A stretch of DNA of 9,007 nt from Bacteroidota bacterium (lineage in GTDB: Bacteria > Bacteroidota > Bacteroidia > Cytophagales > Cyclobacteriaceae). Position 1 is the stretch's first letter. Each line of letters starts with the position of its first letter. Below, piece after piece: positions 5,165 to 9,007 of this stretch. The notes beneath the pieces were generated by a model, which saw nothing but the letters and a program-made list of their open reading frames with translations, ran no database searches and was not told where the DNA came from. Position numbers and translations under genes: made by a program. Location of the stretch: contig JAHEMS010000121.1 in the NCBI GenBank assembly GCA_024643595.1, positions 1-9,007 of the forward strand. Direction: 5' to 3'.

Positions 5165-7237
5165 ATGAAGTATTTGTATTTCCTGGTTGCCTGTTTTTTG
5201 ATTAATCACGTCAATGCTCAATTGCCGGTTATGTTGAAAGATGAATTCAATGATAACAGGAATGTATGGTGGACAGGGAATAAAGAGACGTATTCCATGA
5301 AAATTGAAAATGGAAAATACGTAATCACCACATTAGTGAAAGACGATGGACGATACGTTACGGTCACACCATACTGGGATCACGAAAAGGACTTTTCACT
5401 GGAAGCATCATTCGTTCAAAAATCTGGAACAGAAAATCATGGATTGGGTTTGATTTGGGGTGATAATGGCAGTGGTAAGCATCAGGAATTCGTTATTGCG
5501 TCTACTGGATACTATAAAATTATAAGTCCTGAAACACGCGATGATATTAACCAATGGGTGGCGTATAAAATAAATCCAATGGGATCAGCGAATGTGCTGA
5601 AAATTGAACAAAAAAATTCGAAGTGGTATTATACCATTAATGGTAAGCAGGTTGCTTCAATTGAAGCATTGCCACTTTATGGATCTCGTATTGGCGTTAT
5701 CAATTACACAAACATGGTACTTGAAATTGACAATTTCATTTTCAGTCACGATGTTAAAATAAATCTTCCAACCAACCTGGCTACAGGGTTGGTAAAAGAA
5801 AACCTGGGACCATTAGTAAATACATCCTATGATGACCTGGGCCCACATATTTCATCGGACGGCCATACCATCATGTATGGTATCGAATATTCTCCGGAAA
5901 ACACCGGGGGCAAAGAAGATGGAGAAGACATTTGGATTACAAATTCTGTCGATGGTAAAACCTGGTCGAAGCGGGAAAACATGGGGCCACCGATTAATGA
6001 TGAAAAGGTTAATAATCTGGCGGCAGTAAGTGCTGATAATAACTTGCTGTTATTTTGCAAAGTGGATGGATTTCAGATTAGGAAGCGTACCAAAGAAGGT
6101 TGGTCTCAACCGGAATACTTGAATGTGAAATTCAAAAATGAATCGAAAACTATGGAAGGTAATCTTTCTCCTGATGGCAAGGCGATTTTGTTTACTTCAA
6201 AATTGAAACAAAATCTTTTCTATCAGGAAGAGGTGAATGAAAAAGATATTTATGTTACCGTTCAGGATAAAAATGGAACATGGTCAGATCCAATTAACCT
6301 GGGTAATCAAATCAATACGGATGATGACGAGTTGTCTCCATTCCTGGCTTCGGACGGACGAACATTGTATTTCTCGTCCAAAGGCAGACCAGGCTATGGC
6401 AATCATGATATATTTATGAGCAGACGAGAAGGTAATGGATGGACAACTTGGTCGGAGCCGGTTAATCTTGGTCCTGAAATCAATGGGCCCGGTTTTGATG
6501 CCTATTACACTATTCCCGCTTCCGCTGATTATGCTTATATGGTCAGTAATTTCAATTCCTACGGAGCCTCAGACCTGGTTAGGGTAAAGTTACCTGAAGA
6601 AATCAAACCGGAGCCAGTAGTCCTTTTAATAGGAAGAACCCTGAATGCTAAAACCAAAGAACCACTCATTGCGGATATATATTTTGAAGACCTGACCACA
6701 AACAACGAAGTGGGACAAGCGATTTCTGATCCTACTACAGGGGCGTATCGAATTACGCTTCCACATGGAATCAAGTATGGTGTGCGCGCCTCAGCAAAGG
6801 GATATTTATCGGTTAACGAAAATCTAGAATTAATCTCTATTGCTCAATATACTGAAATTCAAAAAGACCTTCTGCTGTTGCCACTTGAAATAGGAGAATC
6901 CACTCAGCTGAATAACGTATTCTTTGAGCAGGGGAGACCGATACTTAAACCTGAATCTTTTCCAGAGTTGAATCGATTGGTGCAAATCATGAAGGAGAAT
7001 CCATCGGTTAGAATTAAGCTGTCAGGTCATACGGATAACGTTGGTAATCTAAATGCGTTGATGAAGCTATCTCGTGACAGGGTTACTGCGGTGAAGACTT
7101 ATCTTGAACAAAGAGGGATAAAAAAGGACCGTGTGGCAGGAGCGGGCTATGGCCCTACACGGCCAATCGCACCGAATGATTCAGAAGCCAACCGTCAGCG
7201 CAATAGGAGAGTGGATGTGACGATCATCACTAAATAA
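5165..7237 (+). CDS. Envelope protein: beta-sandwich + PD40 propeller + regulatory-like domain + OmpA C-terminal domain
   Basis: A 690-residue exported protein. The signal peptide covers residues 1-18, with cleavage likely at VNA before Gln19. Residues about 20-196 look like a concanavalin/DUF1080-type beta-sandwich (LKDEFNDNRNVWW near the start, GVINYTNMVLEIDNF near the end). Five PD40/TolB-like propeller blades follow, centred on GPHISSDG (226-233), AVSADN (287-292), NLSPDG (333-338), SPFLASDGRTLYFSS (391-405) and ASADYAYMVSN (452-462). Residues about 487-572 resemble a carboxypeptidase-regulatory-like beta domain. The OmpA domain begins near LNNVFFEQG (582-590). GHTDNVG (621-627) and LSRDR (635-639) place Asp624 and Arg639 at the same 15-residue spacing as the diaminopimelate-binding pair of Acinetobacter OmpA, and NRQRNRRVDV (676-685) completes the fold. 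It probably bridges outer membrane and peptidoglycan. The order resembles PorE of the type IX secretion system, but the N-terminus differs. Exact role unknown. Confidence 0.92.
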   Translation: MKYLYFLVACFLINHVNAQLPVMLKDEFNDNRNVWWTGNKETYSMKIENGKYVITTLVKDDGRYVTVTPYWDHEKDFSLEASFVQKSGTENHGLGLIWGDNGSGKHQEFVIASTGYYKIISPETRDDINQWVAYKINPMGSANVLKIEQKNSKWYYTINGKQVASIEALPLYGSRIGVINYTNMVLEIDNFIFSHDVKINLPTNLATGLVKENLGPLVNTSYDDLGPHISSDGHTIMYGIEYSPENTGGKEDGEDIWITNSVDGKTWSKRENMGPPINDEKVNNLAAVSADNNLLLFCKVDGFQIRKRTKEGWSQPEYLNVKFKNESKTMEGNLSPDGKAILFTSKLKQNLFYQEEVNEKDIYVTVQDKNGTWSDPINLGNQINTDDDELSPFLASDGRTLYFSSKGRPGYGNHDIFMSRREGNGWTTWSEPVNLGPEINGPGFDAYYTIPASADYAYMVSNFNSYGASDLVRVKLPEEIKPEPVVLLIGRTLNAKTKEPLIADIYFEDLTTNNEVGQAISDPTTGAYRITLPHGIKYGVRASAKGYLSVNENLELISIAQYTEIQKDLLLLPLEIGESTQLNNVFFEQGRPILKPESFPELNRLVQIMKENPSVRIKLSGHTDNVGNLNALMKLSRDRVTAVKTYLEQRGIKKDRVAGAGYGPTRPIAPNDSEANRQRNRRVDVTIITK

Positions 7238-7258
7238 GAATTGAAATTCCCTCTTATT
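7233..7258 (+). terminator. Weak AT-rich inverted repeat at the end of the OmpA-family gene
   Basis: AATAAGA (7233-7239) pairs with TCTTATT (7252-7258) around a 12-base loop, and a T-rich stretch follows (7259-7273). The left arm overlaps the stop codon. The stem has only one G-C pair, so it is at best a weak terminator and may be chance. Confidence 0.25.
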
Positions 7259-7299
7259 CTTTGTTACTTTTTATGATGGGTAATAATTATCCGGCTCGC

Positions 7300-7331
7300 T
7301 TGTCAGGCCAATATATATTCCGTTATTTTAG
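7300..7331 (+). promoter_or_regulatory. Possible Bacteroidota-type promoter for the 7353-9007 gene pair
   Basis: A TTG at 7300-7302 is followed after 21 bases by TATTTTAG at 7324-7331, which matches seven of eight positions of TAnnTTTG. The spacing falls within the 17-23 range described for Bacteroidota promoters, and the predicted start of transcription is about 15 bases before the ATG at 7353. This is the best promoter candidate in the window. It sits in the longest gap (7238-7352, 115 bp), which otherwise holds only the weak inverted repeat described separately. Confidence 0.38.
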
Positions 7332-7352
7332 CACATTGGTTAATCTGCTTTT

Positions 7353-8084
7353 ATGAAAATATGTTTGTTTTTGTTTTCCCTGATTACGTTGGGACAACCA
7401 TGGTTAGGCGTAGCCCAGAAGTTATCCATAAAGAAAATGGAATTGGTAAGTGATATGCTGATCGTACACTATGAAATCGATGACTCCAATTTTAATAATG
7501 AGTATACGGTGAGTTTATATTCATCGACAGATAACTTTTCAGCGCCTGTTACCAAAGTAAATGGCGATGTAGGCCAGGAAGTGAAACCGGGTGAGAGACA
7601 GGTTAGGTGGGCTATTCGTGAAGAATATGGAGATTATAAAGGTCCACTTTCTGTAGAGTTACGCGCTAATGTATATATCCCTTTTGTACGGTTAAAAACA
7701 TTTGTTGCCTCAAGAGGCTACAGCAGAGGTAAAGGTTATCCAGTAGAGTGGCGACCGGGTAATACCAATCCCATACATATTGAATTGTTCAAAGAAGCTC
7801 AGCGCATGCAAGGTGAATTGAATCATCCTAACAATGGCTCTTATACCATCAACTTTGCTTCTCGGCTAAAGCCCGGCAAAGGATATCGCCTTAAAATGAC
7901 CGACTCAAAACACCCGGATGATTTCGTATATACAGAAAAATTTAAAGTAAGGCGCAAGGTTCCTCTCTTTATAAAAGTCTTACCAGTAATGGCCGGAGGT
8001 TATTTTGCTTACCAATTAGTGGGAGGCAGCGGCAATGAAAATTCACTGCCCCCTGCACCTAAAGCACCCACATCAACAAATTAA
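7353..8084 (+). CDS. Exported protein with KNH/Ser-Thr-rich-like beta domain and C-terminal hydrophobic segment
   Basis: The 243-residue product has a signal peptide (residues 1-21, likely cleavage after GVA before Gln22). Residues about 23-107 are a beta-rich region ending in ERQVRWAIREEYGDYKGPLSVELRANV-like strands, as in Bacteroidota proteins that open with a 'structure of the difference' Ig-like module. Residues about 115-199 (RGYSRGKGYPVEWRPGNTNPIHIELF, then NGSYTINFASRLKPGKGYRLKM) resemble the KNH/Kre9 Ser-Thr-rich GPI-anchored-type domain found in bacterial surface proteins. A basic cluster RRK (200-202) is followed by a hydrophobic stretch (203-224) that could be a single membrane helix, then a Pro-rich tail ending at residue 243. 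The next gene starts 5 bases after the stop, so the two are probably one transcript. No enzymatic motif is seen; function unknown. Confidence 0.8.
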   Translation: MKICLFLFSLITLGQPWLGVAQKLSIKKMELVSDMLIVHYEIDDSNFNNEYTVSLYSSTDNFSAPVTKVNGDVGQEVKPGERQVRWAIREEYGDYKGPLSVELRANVYIPFVRLKTFVASRGYSRGKGYPVEWRPGNTNPIHIELFKEAQRMQGELNHPNNGSYTINFASRLKPGKGYRLKMTDSKHPDDFVYTEKFKVRRKVPLFIKVLPVMAGGYFAYQLVGGSGNENSLPPAPKAPTSTN

Positions 8085-8089
8085 TAGGT

Positions 8090-9007
8090 ATGCTGAATCG
8101 ATTGATCGCGATGGGAAAATGTTTTGTACTTGTTTTTGTTTTTTTGCTTTCTGCCTTTTGTGTAGAAGCACAGGATTCATTTACTACGGTGAATGGAGTC
8201 CCTGGAGGAACCTCATATGAGATTCAATTTGATCAAACTACGAATAAAGCCTATTCTATCGATACCTGGAATCGCGAAGGGTTTGTCAGTAGCGATAATG
8301 GTGGAACCTGGAAAAAATTTGGTCCGACCAATTTTTCTTTCCATTCTTTCTTGATCGTCAACGGAAAATTTTATTGCACTGATAACACAGCATTTTATGA
8401 ATCCACTGATGCAGGAGCTACCTGGGTGAAAAAAAGCAGTGATATTTTTTCGGAGAATTCAAGACTTAAGAAGTTACCTATCGCTGGAGATGTTTTTGTC
8501 TTGTCGGATTGCAATGGCGTATTTATTTCTTCCGATGCCGGAATAAGTTGGAAAAAAATATCAACTTCTTCCGTGTGCAGTTACAGTAACTATTCATTGG
8601 ATTATACTTCTACCGGTGATTTATATTTTTCGAGTTTGCAAGGAGTTTTCAAACATCCATTACCAGGTGATGGAGTTTGGGACGCCTCGAAAGTTGTGCA
8701 AGTTTTCGCCAATCAAATCTCAGGAGATGATTATACGTTAAGTGTTGGGGTGAGTTCAACCAACAAAATTTATATTACCTATCGAAATAGCACTAATACA
8801 ACCACCTTAATAGCTAGCTCATCCACGGGCAATTCAGGAACATTTACCACGGCAGTTGCGCCGCCCGCTGCGGCAGATCTGGGGAATTATAATTATTGGT
8901 CTTTATCACCGGCAGGTAAATTCAACCTTGTTGCGAGTGGAGTTCTCCATGAATTAACAAATGAAGCTGTGCCCACCTGGACATCCAGAACAAAGCCTAA
9001 TCAGGAG
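8090..9007 (+). CDS. Exported Asp-box (BNR) beta-propeller protein, C-terminus beyond the right edge
   Basis: An open frame of 306 codons runs without a stop to the end of the window. The start ATG lies 5 bases after the preceding stop; Met8 (8111) is an alternative start that gives a more compact signal peptide. Hydrophobic residues about 11-24 and VEAQ (25-28) form a signal peptide with cleavage likely before Gln28. Three Asp-boxes of the S-x-D-x-G-x-T/S-W type are clear: SSDNGGTW (67-74), STDAGATW (105-112) and SSDAGISW (147-154). They indicate a BNR/sialidase- or VPS10-like propeller. Such proteins include surface or secreted binding proteins and photosynthesis-type assembly factors; no catalytic sialidase residues can be assigned here. 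Many Bacteroidota proteins of this kind end in a sorting domain for type IX secretion, but that end is not visible. Likely co-transcribed with the KNH-like gene. Confidence 0.85.
   Translation, partial: MLNRLIAMGKCFVLVFVFLLSAFCVEAQDSFTTVNGVPGGTSYEIQFDQTTNKAYSIDTWNREGFVSSDNGGTWKKFGPTNFSFHSFLIVNGKFYCTDNTAFYESTDAGATWVKKSSDIFSENSRLKKLPIAGDVFVLSDCNGVFISSDAGISWKKISTSSVCSYSNYSLDYTSTGDLYFSSLQGVFKHPLPGDGVWDASKVVQVFANQISGDDYTLSVGVSSTNKIYITYRNSTNTTTLIASSSTGNSGTFTTAVAPPAAADLGNYNYWSLSPAGKFNLVASGVLHELTNEAVPTWTSRTKPNQE

Noticed and set aside
5165..5221. Lipobox-like LVAC at residues 7-10 of the OmpA-family protein
   Set aside because: The cysteine is at residue 10, leaving too short a charged and hydrophobic part for a lipoprotein signal, and a normal signal peptidase I site (VNA before Gln19) follows.
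8035..8220. 61-codon frame spanning the junction of the last two genes
   Set aside because: It overlaps the end of the KNH-like gene and the signal peptide of the Asp-box gene in another frame; the Asp-box frame continues to the window edge with clear repeats.

Overview
The window looks like chromosomal DNA from a Bacteroidota bacterium, most likely of the Cytophagales/Flavobacteriia type. The reasons are the AT-leaning composition, the lack of clear Shine-Dalgarno sites before most genes, promoter-like TAnnTTTG boxes, and an envelope gene that fuses PD40 propeller repeats, a carboxypeptidase-regulatory-like fold and an OmpA C-terminal domain. The genus call is an inference from gene style. 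I see no RNA genes, insertion sequences, CRISPR arrays or long repeats, and no gene-free stretch over 300 bases; the longest gap is 115 bp.

Left half (1-4232, minus strand): a compact five-gene run, read right to left. It contains a small zinc-ribbon protein, 3-hydroxyanthranilate 3,4-dioxygenase (HAAO), a secreted DUF2961/GH172-type glycosidase-like protein, kynureninase (kynU) and kynurenine 3-monooxygenase (kmo, cut by the left edge). Gaps are 37, 74 and 14 bp, and kynU/kmo overlap by 4 bases (ATGA). KMO, KynU and HAAO are three consecutive steps from L-kynurenine to 2-amino-3-carboxymuconate semialdehyde, which leads either to quinolinate/NAD or to 2-aminomuconate breakdown. The window does not show which branch is used. 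The secreted glycosidase-like gene is the odd member.

Middle (4233-5102): an 84-bp divergent intergenic region separates this run from a plus-strand atypical short-chain dehydrogenase/reductase. Its catalytic Tyr-x-x-x-Lys reads Ser-x-x-x-Arg, as in a known divergent BKR-like subgroup. Its position suggests, but does not prove, a role linked to the kynurenine genes.

Right half (5165-9007, plus strand): three exported proteins. First is a 690-residue envelope protein with a beta-sandwich-like N-terminus, five PD40-like blades, a regulatory-like beta domain and a peptidoglycan-binding OmpA domain, resembling PorE of the type IX secretion system without its TPR part. Next is a 243-residue exported protein with a KNH/Ser-Thr-rich-like beta domain and a C-terminal hydrophobic segment. 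Five bases later starts an exported Asp-box (BNR) propeller protein that runs off the right edge. I found no convincing wholly new system; the points most worth a second look are the glycosidase inside the kynurenine operon, the catalytic-site-altered SDR and the PorE-like domain swap.
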